From positions 1-15,525 of the forward strand of contig JAFMBU010000022.1 of NCBI GenBank assembly GCA_017858295.1: DNA of 15,525 nt, read 5' to 3'. Both the position numbers and the translations under genes were made by a program. The DNA comes from Porticoccaceae bacterium. GTDB taxonomy: Bacteria; Pseudomonadota; Gammaproteobacteria; Pseudomonadales; Porticoccaceae. The notes beneath the pieces are model-generated. The model saw only the letters and a program-made list of their open reading frames with translations, was not told the DNA's origin and did no database searches. This document shows, piece by piece, positions 6,711 through 13,084 of the stretch; position 1 is the first letter of the stretch; each line of letters starts with the position of its first letter.

Positions 6711-8813
6711 ATGCACGTTAAAACTGTCTCTGCGTTCACTGTCTTGTCTATGGCTATATCTGCTACTTCGGCATTCGCTGATCATGGCCATGCCATAGAA
6801 GAAATCACCATTCAGGCCTTTCCACTAGCAAGTCAGATAGACAGCTCTCCCCGCAGCAACCCCCTGCACAGCCCAGACAGTGCCGAACTACTAAAGCGTA
6901 TACCCGGGGCCAACAATAATGCCAACGGTGTGATCACTGGCATTGCCCAGTATCGCGGCATGTATGGGGATCGTGTGTCGGTGAAGCTGGATCAGGCACC
7001 CACTCTCAGTGGTGGCCCCAACGCCATGGATTCACCCCTGGCCTATGCCCCTGCGGGTCTGCTTCAGGAACTGACAGTCTATCGCGGCATTACCCCAGTG
7101 AGTCAGGCTCAGGAGAGCATTGGCGGCCATATGGTGGCGCAATTTAATCGTGGCACTTTTAGCTCTGAAACCGAGTTTGGCCTCAGTGGCTTTGTCAGCG
7201 CCCAGCTCACCGATAACGGCAGTCAGTCGAGCACAGACACTCAGGTGGTGGTTGCCAACAATCAACATAAGCTGTCATTTCTTAGCGCCCATAACGAGGG
7301 TGACAATGTAGAGGCAGGGAACAATAAAACCGTGGCCGGCAGTCAGCATCAGCGAGACCGCTTTGATCTCGCCTATGGCTGGAAATCAGATGCCACTGAG
7401 ATCACTGTCTTTGCCGGCCAGCTGGATATCAGCGACAGCGGCACTCCGGCACTGGCAATGGATATAGCATCAGTTGAAACCGATCTTGCCGGTATGACCC
7501 TGAGCACAGACCTGAATGGCACCTATCTCAATGGCACCAGTATCAATATGGCTGTGGCCTGGGCCGATGTGACCCACTCTATGGATAACTTTAGCCTGCG
7601 CACTGCGCCACCTATGACCATGAACTACCGCAGCAATCTGGCTACTGCAGACAATCTCTCCTGGAGCCTAGATGCCCAGCTACCACTGTCCTTTGGTGAA
7701 TTAAAGGTAGGTACCGATGGCAACCTCAGCAGCCACGACTCAACCATCACCAACCCCACTAATGAGATGTTTCAACTGCTTAACTTTAACGCTACTCAGC
7801 GAGATACTCTCGGTCTGTTTGCCGAGCTAAATGGGGATATTGGCGACTGGGGTTATCAAGCGGGCATAAGGCAGAATCGCATCACCATGGATAGCGGCGA
7901 CGTGAGCTCTTCCGGAATGATGGCAATGATGGGGGATGCGGCAAATATGCTCGCCATGCAGTTTAATCAGGCTGACCGCAATCTCAATTACGACACCACA
8001 GATCTGGTACTCAAGTTTAACCGCAGCCTAGATCCAGAGACTGCCCTGACTATTGATTTGGGAATCAAAAACCGTGCTCCCTCTTATCAGGAAACCTTTC
8101 TCTGGTTACCGCTGCCGATCACAGCTGGTCTAGCAGATGGACGCAGTTATGTTGGCAACCTATCGCTCAAGCATGAAACTGCCAGTGAAATCAGCATTGG
8201 ACTGAGCAAAAAAACTGACCGCTTTAGTATTTATCCTCAGATTTTCTATCGTCAGATTGACGATTATATTCAGGGTGTCGCCAGTACCAGTATGCCGGCC
8301 AATATGGTCAGTAATATGATGAGCGGGGCAGCGGCTCTAAGCTATGAAAATACCGATGCCGAGATCTATGGCGCCGATGCCAATTGGAACTATCGTATTA
8401 ACCACAATTGGTCCGCGGACGGTGTGGTCAGCTATGTGCGGGGCAAGCGCACTGATATAGCCGATGATCTCTACCGCATAGCTCCAGCCAATGGGCGCTT
8501 TAGCCTGCGCTATCAGCCTGATCAAGGATCGCTTCAACTAATGCTTGAGTCAGTGATCTATGCTCGCCAAAAGCATGTTGCCAGCTACAACAATGAAGCC
8601 AAGTCCAGTGGCTTTGGCATAATCAATATCGGCGCCAACTGGTCACTCAGTAAGAACATTCAAATGCGCGCTGGGGTGAAAAATCTCTTTGATCGGTTTT
8701 ATGCTGCCCATTTAAGTGGACGCAATCGCATCGGCGATAGTGATATTGCCCTGGGTGAAGCAATACCTGGTCTTGGTCGTGCGGTTTATCTCTCAATGGC
8801 GATAAATTTCTAG
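6711..8813 (+). CDS. TonB-dependent receptor, OprC/NosA-like copper receptor
   Basis: Outer-membrane receptor driven by TonB; the family suggests copper uptake. From ATG 6711 it is 700 residues. A signal peptide MHVKTVSAFTVLSMAISATSAFA precedes DHGHA; a TonB-box-like EEITIQAF is followed by the plug domain and beta-barrel, ending in NF. Similarity to OprC is seen at RGMYGDRVSVKLD, at GGPNAMDSP (Met106), and at HSMDNFSLRT (His289, Met291). In OprC the equivalent Met, His and Met bind copper together with a Cys; that Cys is absent here (GGPN instead of GxCPN). Met-rich loops occur at 302-304, 393-416 (seven Met, GMMAMMG core) and 528-537. The frame is open back to 6648, but only the start at 6711 gives a signal peptide and lies after the predicted promoter. 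No Shine-Dalgarno is evident. The kinase gene begins 13 bases downstream. Other substrates (zinc, a metal chelate) are not excluded. Confidence 0.85.
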   Translation: MHVKTVSAFTVLSMAISATSAFADHGHAIEEITIQAFPLASQIDSSPRSNPLHSPDSAELLKRIPGANNNANGVITGIAQYRGMYGDRVSVKLDQAPTLSGGPNAMDSPLAYAPAGLLQELTVYRGITPVSQAQESIGGHMVAQFNRGTFSSETEFGLSGFVSAQLTDNGSQSSTDTQVVVANNQHKLSFLSAHNEGDNVEAGNNKTVAGSQHQRDRFDLAYGWKSDATEITVFAGQLDISDSGTPALAMDIASVETDLAGMTLSTDLNGTYLNGTSINMAVAWADVTHSMDNFSLRTAPPMTMNYRSNLATADNLSWSLDAQLPLSFGELKVGTDGNLSSHDSTITNPTNEMFQLLNFNATQRDTLGLFAELNGDIGDWGYQAGIRQNRITMDSGDVSSSGMMAMMGDAANMLAMQFNQADRNLNYDTTDLVLKFNRSLDPETALTIDLGIKNRAPSYQETFLWLPLPITAGLADGRSYVGNLSLKHETASEISIGLSKKTDRFSIYPQIFYRQIDDYIQGVASTSMPANMVSNMMSGAAALSYENTDAEIYGADANWNYRINHNWSADGVVSYVRGKRTDIADDLYRIAPANGRFSLRYQPDQGSLQLMLESVIYARQKHVASYNNEAKSSGFGIINIGANWSLSKNIQMRAGVKNLFDRFYAAHLSGRNRIGDSDIALGEAIPGLGRAVYLSMAINF

Positions 8814-8826
8814 TACCATTTCGCCT

Positions 8827-10095
8827 ATGGAAAAAGCCCAGCCGAATAATAACAACGCCGCCACCAGAGAGAACCTCTATGTTCTCAGCCTGATTCGCGG
8901 CGTCGCCCTCCTCGGCCAGGTACTGGCGCTGATCTATTTCACCTACGTCCAGCCAATTGGTCTGCCAGTGGCTGAAATAGCCTTTGTGCTCAGTGTCTAT
9001 GGTTCCCTGACCGCCGCTATTTGGATCCGTAGCCGCCGCGCTGTGCCCATCGGGGATAGAGAATTTTTTGTTCACTTGCTCGCCGATATAGCGTTCTTTT
9101 CAATACTGCTGTTTTTTAGTGGCGGCGCATCCAATCCCTTTGTCTCTTACTTGCTGATACCTATCAGTATTGCCGCAATCACCCTGTCGCGACGTTACAG
9201 CATTGCCATCGCTGTGATAGCCCTGCTCGGTTATAGCCTGTTGCTCAAATACCATGTGGCCATTGCCGCACTTGCCCCGAGCCACCATCAGGGCGCGGCG
9301 AGCAACAGTCTGCATATTCTGGGTATGTGGGCTAACTTTGCCATCAGCGCTGCGATTATTATTTACTTTATTAGCCGAATGGCCTCGACTCTAAAGCAGC
9401 AAGAGCAGGAAATTGCCATGCGTCGCGATGCCCAATTGCGGGATGAACAGCTACTGGCGGTGGGCACTCTAGCCGCGGGCACAGCCCACGAACTGGGCAC
9501 ACCGCTAAATACCATGAAGCTAATTGTTGACGAAATGTTGCTGGATACAGATAACCAATCAGATGTGATGCTGCTTAACCAGCAGATCGAACAGTGTAAA
9601 ACCACCCTTAAGCAACTGCTCACCACTGCTGAAGAATCTCAGTCTAATCAGCTCGAAGCACAGCCGGTGCAACTCTACCTAGACAATGTGTTGGCGCGCT
9701 GGCAGCTGATGCGACCGCTATTAAAAAGCCATATTCAATTCACCGACAGTCCCGCGGTTAATGCGGTATTTCATCCCACCATTGCCCAGTCAATTCTGAA
9801 TTTATTAAACAATGCTGCCGATGCCAGTGAGCAGGTCGACATAGAGATTAGCTGGGATACTGAGATAGTAACCATGCGTATTCGCGATTTTGGCGCTGGC
9901 CTGGATGCTGCCAAACTGGAGACTCTGGGGCAGCCCTTTGTCACAGACAAAGCCGACGGTCTTGGTTTGGGGCTGTTTTTATCTCAGGCCACGCTGACGC
10001 GTTTTGGCGGTTCTGTAAGTTTACAAAATGCCCCTGAGGGCGGCACAGTCACCCAAATTCGCCTGCCCCTTTTAGCCACGGCTGCAGTCTCTTGA
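8827..10095 (+). CDS. RegB/PrrB/RoxS-type redox-sensing histidine kinase
   Basis: Membrane sensor kinase of the RegB family, which senses respiratory redox state through ubiquinone and a reactive cysteine and phosphorylates RegA-type regulators. Of 422 residues, about the first 185 form some six membrane helices. The loop SGGASNPF holds the family's quinone motif GGxxNPF at 99-105. The H-box is AHELGTPL with phospho-acceptor His221, the RegB-type signature. Cys257 (IEQCKTTL) sits where RegB has its redox-active Cys265. The ATPase domain follows: N-box around Asn328-Asn329 (LLNNAAD), then DFGAGLD and GLGLGLFLSQ. All catalytic elements are present. It lies 13 bases after the TonB receptor, has no clear Shine-Dalgarno, and its TGA overlaps the regulator's start. 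The symbol (regB, prrB or roxS) depends on lineage, so none is given. The family is very probable; the exact stimulus is inferred. Confidence 0.93.
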   Translation: MEKAQPNNNNAATRENLYVLSLIRGVALLGQVLALIYFTYVQPIGLPVAEIAFVLSVYGSLTAAIWIRSRRAVPIGDREFFVHLLADIAFFSILLFFSGGASNPFVSYLLIPISIAAITLSRRYSIAIAVIALLGYSLLLKYHVAIAALAPSHHQGAASNSLHILGMWANFAISAAIIIYFISRMASTLKQQEQEIAMRRDAQLRDEQLLAVGTLAAGTAHELGTPLNTMKLIVDEMLLDTDNQSDVMLLNQQIEQCKTTLKQLLTTAEESQSNQLEAQPVQLYLDNVLARWQLMRPLLKSHIQFTDSPAVNAVFHPTIAQSILNLLNNAADASEQVDIEISWDTEIVTMRIRDFGAGLDAAKLETLGQPFVTDKADGLGLGLFLSQATLTRFGGSVSLQNAPEGGTVTQIRLPLLATAAVS

Positions 10096-10619
10096 ACTAT
10101 CTATTAGTCGATGATGATGCGGCCTTCAGTGCCGTGCTTGCCAGAGTGTTGCAGCGTCGCGGTGAGCAGGCCTTTACTGCGAGCAATGGCAATGAAGCCA
10201 TTGTTCAACTGCAAAATAAAAAAATTGATCGAGTGGTTTTAGACCTAAAGCTTGAACAGGAGTCTGGCCTTGCCATCTTGCAGCAACTATTGACGCAGCA
10301 ACCCGCTCTTGAGATTGTCATACTCACCGGCTACTCCAGTATTTCAACCGCCGTGGAAGCGATCAAGTTAGGTGCGACTAACTATCTGTGTAAGCCGGCT
10401 GGTATGGAAGAGATTATTGCCGCCTTTGAAGTCCGCACCGGAGGTGCAGCAGAGGTGCCCCTGGAGGACTCACCCCCCTCAGTCAATCGACTGGAATGGG
10501 AGCATATTCAAAAAGTCTTGAATCACCATGAAGGCAATATTTCCGCCACAGCAAAAACTCTGGGCATGCACCGCAGAACCCTGCAGCGCAAGTTACAAAA
10601 AAGGCCGGTCAAGAGCTGA
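10092..10619 (+). CDS. RegA/PrrA/RoxR-type response regulator
   Basis: DNA-binding partner of the upstream kinase; RegA-family regulators control respiration, terminal oxidases and redox-linked genes. The 175 residues hold a receiver domain with Asp7-Asp8-Asp9, phospho-acceptor Asp51 (VVLDLKL), Thr79, Tyr98 and Lys101. A short Pro-containing linker follows, then a Fis-type helix-turn-helix at about 149-171 (NISATAKTLGMHRRTLQRKL). The HRRTLQR element is a hallmark of RegA/PrrA/ActR. Length is near RegA (about 184). The start is TTG at 10092-10094, overlapping the kinase stop as TTGA; no ATG is available nearby and the sequence MNYLLVDDD fits a receiver N-terminus. Expression is therefore probably coupled to the kinase. 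The last codons overlap a terminator serving the opposite strand. It may bind the palindrome at 6631-6647 (inference). Confidence 0.93.
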   Translation: MNYLLVDDDAAFSAVLARVLQRRGEQAFTASNGNEAIVQLQNKKIDRVVLDLKLEQESGLAILQQLLTQQPALEIVILTGYSSISTAVEAIKLGATNYLCKPAGMEEIIAAFEVRTGGAAEVPLEDSPPSVNRLEWEHIQKVLNHHEGNISATAKTLGMHRRTLQRKLQKRPVKS

Positions 10620-10626
10620 GCGGCCT
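10596..10626 (-). terminator. Intrinsic terminator for the lipoprotein gene, inside the regulator's 3' end
   Basis: On the minus strand the stem AGGCCG (10626-10621) and CGGCCT (10607-10602), with a 13-base loop, is followed by a T-tract (complement of AAAAAA at 10596-10601). The T-tract overlaps the last base of the stem arm. It begins 32 bases after the lipoprotein stop at 10658 and lies mostly within the last codons of the convergent response regulator. On the plus strand the stem is followed only by TAGTTTG, so it would terminate poorly in that direction. Confidence 0.7.
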
Positions 10627-10657
10627 AGTTTGAATTGATGTCTTAAAGACAAAAAGC

Positions 10658-11050
10658 TTAATTTAACACTCGGTAACCACGGCCAGATAAACAGCGCCGA
10701 ACTATACGCTCTTGCTCGTGGCGAGCACTTTGGTTGCCCTTAACACCGCCCACTACAGCACCTGCGCCAGCACTGCGTTTAGCGTTATCGGAATTACCCA
10801 GCACTGCACCCAGAACCCCTCCAAGCACTGCCCCGGCAACTGCACCTTCGGTAGTTTCAGCGCTGACATCAACATTCCGCGCATACTGTTCACAGTCCCC
10901 AAGATCATCGTAGTAGGCGTTGAGATCAACTCCCTTAGTATCAATAATAATCTCTTTGGGCGCACCGTAGCCGCGCTGGCCATTGGCACAGCCACTGGCG
11001 ATAATAACCACAAGAGCTAACCCTAGTAACAACATGCTATTTCTTTTCAT
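10658..11050 (-). CDS. Glycine-zipper lipoprotein
   Basis: Small predicted lipoprotein of 130 residues and unknown role. A lipoprotein signal MKRNSMLLLGLALVVIIASGC gives lipidation at Cys21; Ala at +2 favours outer-membrane sorting. The middle carries a glycine-zipper membrane stretch (EGAVAGAVLGGVLGAVLG, then SAGAGAVVGG), like YMGG-like/glycine-zipper 2TM proteins. Two more Cys (CEQY and RRCLSGRGY) flank the zipper and may form a disulfide. The C-terminal RRCLSGRGYRVLN pattern is common in this group. The start at 11050 has AAGGA seven bases upstream; a GTG at 11065 in the same frame overlaps that ribosome site and is less likely. It is the last gene of the minus-strand run and has a good terminator. 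The function could be envelope integrity, but this is not shown. Confidence 0.88.
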   Translation of the reverse strand: MKRNSMLLLGLALVVIIASGCANGQRGYGAPKEIIIDTKGVDLNAYYDDLGDCEQYARNVDVSAETTEGAVAGAVLGGVLGAVLGNSDNAKRSAGAGAVVGGVKGNQSARHEQERIVRRCLSGRGYRVLN

Positions 11051-11131
11051 AGGAGATTCCTTCACTGAAATTATTCTCTTAACAACGCCAAGCCTATAAC
11101 TTGGTTGACCTGTATCAGTCTGTCCGATTAA

Positions 11132-11983
11132 TTACTTAGTGTTATTCATAATGCCACGCACCGCCGCGGGAATATCCGCGGGCAGTACTACAAGCTTGGC
11201 ATTTTGCGACTTGCCCATTTCACGGAGAGATTCCACATACTTCTCGCCGAGCAGATACATAGCCGGCAGTTCTTTATCCTGAATCGCGTCACTGACTTTG
11301 GTCAGCGCGGTTTTAGTGGCTTCAGCCAGTACCACCTGAGCTTCGGCATCCCGACGGGAAGCTTCTAGACGGCCATCAGCAGTCAAAATAGCCGCGCTTT
11401 TATCACCCTCGGCGCGGGTCACTGTGGCGCGACGCTGACGCTCGGCGGCAGCCTGCTCTTCCATAGCGGCCTGCATAGTTCCGGAGGGGTTGATATCCTG
11501 AATTTCGACGGTCTTAAGGGTAATACCCCAATCGGCAATATCATCGGAGATTGAGGTCTTAAGCTTGGCCTTAATCTGATCTCGTGACGACAGTGCATCG
11601 TCGAGCTTCATTTCACCGACAATAGAGCGCAGCGACGTCTGCACCAATGTGCGAATAGCAAGTTCGTAGTCTTCAACCCCATAAACCGCTTTTTCCGGCG
11701 ACACTATATTGATATAGGCCACAGCATTGGCGACGATCACTACGTTATCCAGCGTAATCACTTCCTGAGAGGGGATATCCAAAACAATATCTTTGGTAGT
11801 TACTTTAAACGCCACATTGTCTATATAGGGAACAATAATATTGAGTCCCGGGTTCAGTGACATATGGTATTTACCCAGTCGCTGCACCACCCACTTGGAA
11901 CCCTGAGGAACCAGACGTACGCCTTTTAACAGGGTAATCAATACCAGCAATAAAATACCTACAACTACAATTGGTCCTTCCAT
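11132..11983 (-). CDS. qmcA: SPFH/Band 7 protein, QmcA-like (paraslipin)
   Basis: Membrane scaffold of the stomatin/prohibitin superfamily, thought to organise membrane microdomains and protein quality control. The 283 residues begin with one hydrophobic segment (about 3-22, VVVGILLLVLITLLKG). Next come the SPFH core with VPQGSKWVVQRLGKYH and PGLNIIVPYIDNV, the block ALSSRDQIKAKLKTSISDDI, and an Ala/Glu/Arg-rich coiled coil (EEQAAAERQRRATVTRAEG, about 180-225). It is slightly shorter than E. coli QmcA (305). The ATG at 11983 has GGGAG upstream. It follows the NfeD-family gene by 60 bases, the usual stomatin-NfeD pairing as in ybbJ-qmcA. A strong hairpin lies in the gap between them. The family is certain; the symbol is by resemblance and pairing. 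Confidence 0.9.
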   Translation of the reverse strand: MEGPIVVVGILLLVLITLLKGVRLVPQGSKWVVQRLGKYHMSLNPGLNIIVPYIDNVAFKVTTKDIVLDIPSQEVITLDNVVIVANAVAYINIVSPEKAVYGVEDYELAIRTLVQTSLRSIVGEMKLDDALSSRDQIKAKLKTSISDDIADWGITLKTVEIQDINPSGTMQAAMEEQAAAERQRRATVTRAEGDKSAAILTADGRLEASRRDAEAQVVLAEATKTALTKVSDAIQDKELPAMYLLGEKYVESLREMGKSQNAKLVVLPADIPAAVRGIMNNTK

Positions 11984-12008
11984 CCTGCTTACTCCCTTAT
12001 AGAGTTGT

Positions 12009-12032
12009 GCTGCAGCCAGCTAGGCTGACAGC
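12009..12032 (-). other. Intercistronic hairpin between nfeD and qmcA
   Basis: In the nfeD-qmcA transcript, GCTG-(U)-CAGCC, loop UAGCU, GGCUG-CAGC forms a nine-pair stem with one bulged base. No T-run follows, so it is not an intrinsic terminator. It ends about 25 bases before the qmcA ATG and could affect mRNA processing, stability or the ratio of the two proteins. Confidence 0.45.
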
Positions 12033-12043
12033 TAAATAAATTG

Positions 12044-12496
12044 TTAACGCAGTTTTACTACGATCAAGGTATTGCCAGCAATCTCTTTAATATAAACCCT
12101 ATCGCCAATACTCACTTGGTCATCGCAGATAAAATCCCATTCATCATCCCCCAGCACTGGCGTGGTAAAACGCACCTGACCGCGGCTGTGCTCAGTGGGC
12201 GCTTTGATTACCTGCCCCGCTTCGCCTATGGCCGCATCGCGGCTGATTCCAGCAGTGGTTCTGTCGGTCATCTTGGGCTTAAAGTATTTAAACCAGAGCA
12301 CCGTAAACGCCACTGAGGAAATGGTCCAGATCAGGATCTGGGTGGTAAAGCTCAGCTTGATCAGGGTCATTACCAGACCCACCACTATGGCTCCCAGACC
12401 AAACCAGAAGATGGTAAAACTGGGAATAAATATCTCTCCAGCCACTAATACCATACCCAATATCAGCCAGTGCCAATACAGCAGTTCAAATTCCAT
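12044..12496 (-). CDS. NfeD family membrane protein (YbbJ-like)
   Basis: Partner protein of SPFH/stomatin proteins. The 150 residues match the short NfeD form (E. coli YbbJ, about 151). Three membrane helices fill about residues 5-72 (YWHWLILGMVLVAGEIFIP, then TIFWFGLGAIVVGLVMTLI, then TTQILIWTISSVAFTVLWF). A soluble C-terminal OB-fold domain follows (about 85-150; GEAGQVIKAP, VSIGDRVYIKEIAGNTLIVVK). There is no Ser-protease domain, unlike long NfeD proteins. The ATG at 12496 is preceded by GAGGACA, which is the last of three tandem copies of a 14-base unit. It stands between rimI and qmcA on the same strand. Its role, stabilising or regulating QmcA in membrane assemblies, is from family knowledge. 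Confidence 0.88.
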   Translation of the reverse strand: MEFELLYWHWLILGMVLVAGEIFIPSFTIFWFGLGAIVVGLVMTLIKLSFTTQILIWTISSVAFTVLWFKYFKPKMTDRTTAGISRDAAIGEAGQVIKAPTEHSRGQVRFTTPVLGDDEWDFICDDQVSIGDRVYIKEIAGNTLIVVKLR

Positions 12497-12500
12497 AGCT

Positions 12501-12542
12501 TGTCCTCAATGGTTTGTCCTCAATGGTTTGTCCTGAGTGGTT
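12501..12542 (-). repeat. Triplicated 14-bp unit carrying the nfeD ribosome binding site
   Basis: On the plus strand TGTCCTCAATGGTT occurs at 12501-12514 and 12515-12528 and, with two changes, at 12529-12542 (TGTCCTGAGTGGTT). On the minus (coding) strand each of the two exact copies contains TGAGGACA. The copy nearest the gene places GAGG seven bases before the nfeD ATG, so this is a tandem array of a Shine-Dalgarno-bearing segment; the third copy has CAGGACA. It fills almost the whole 50-base gap between rimI and nfeD. Confidence 0.9.
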
Positions 12543-12546
12543 TCTC

Positions 12547-13065
12547 TCAATTCTCAACCTCACCTGCATCAACCTTACCTGCATCAACCACAGATCGCTG
12601 CAGGGTCATCAATATAGCATCTTCGCGACCAAACTCGGTTCTATAGTAGTCGCGCCTGCGCCCCACCTCAATAAAGCCATAGTTGAAATAGAGGCTAATC
12701 GCTGGGAAATTACTCACCCTCACTTCCAGCAATACCGCCTGGATAACAGCCGGCAGTGACTGCAAACCGTAATTGAGCAATTGCGAGCCGAGGCTATGGC
12801 CCTGATAGTTAGGATCTATGGCGATATTAAGTATCTCGGCCTGATCCACCACAGTGGTGAAAATCATATAACCGATCGGCACCCTAGAATCAGTATCCTG
12901 ACGGCAGATAACCAGACACTGGTGATCTTCGAGACTCTGTTGAAACTGCTTAGACGTCCAGGGATCTGCTGTTACTTCCACTTCGATGGCAGCGACCTGC
13001 GCGATATCCTCTGCACCCATTGGGCGAATGAGCATCTTGTGAGTATCTACTGGATAAGCTGTCAC
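12547..13065 (-). CDS. rimI: Ribosomal protein S18 alanine N-acetyltransferase RimI
   Basis: GNAT-family enzyme that acetylates the N-terminal alanine of ribosomal protein S18, and possibly other proteins, using acetyl-CoA. The 172 residues include DPWTSKQFQQSL (35-45), the strand and acetyl-CoA loop EILNIAIDPNYQGHSLGSQLL (78-97), LEVRVSN with the probable catalytic Glu114, LYFNYGF with Tyr126, and RRRDYY followed by EDAILM. These match RimI closely. The tail is unusual: VDAGK-VDAGE encoded by a 15-bp direct duplication. The frame starts with GTG at 13065; an ATG at 13035 (residue 11) is the alternative and agrees better with typical RimI N-termini, but neither has a good Shine-Dalgarno. It lies about 20 bases after the holD-like gene, the same order as holD-rimI in E. 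coli. Confidence 0.92.
   Translation of the reverse strand: MTAYPVDTHKMLIRPMGAEDIAQVAAIEVEVTADPWTSKQFQQSLEDHQCLVICRQDTDSRVPIGYMIFTTVVDQAEILNIAIDPNYQGHSLGSQLLNYGLQSLPAVIQAVLLEVRVSNFPAISLYFNYGFIEVGRRRDYYRTEFGREDAILMTLQRSVVDAGKVDAGEVEN
12562..12589 (-). repeat. 15-bp direct duplication in the rimI 3' end
   Basis: ACCTGCATCAACC occurs at 12562-12574 and again at 12577-12589, a period of 15 bases. On the coding strand this gives the pentapeptides VDAGK and VDAGE just before the stop, so the duplication lengthens the RimI tail in frame. Confidence 0.85.
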
Positions 13066-13084
13066 AGGAATTTAACCGGAAAAA

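Noticed and set aside
11051..11065. GTG start for the lipoprotein five codons upstream
   Set aside because: The AAGGA ribosome site for ATG 11050 lies within those codons, and the signal peptide is complete from 11050.
11088..11104. CCAAG-N7-CTTGG inverted repeat after qmcA as a terminator
   Set aside because: Only five pairs and no following T-run on either strand.
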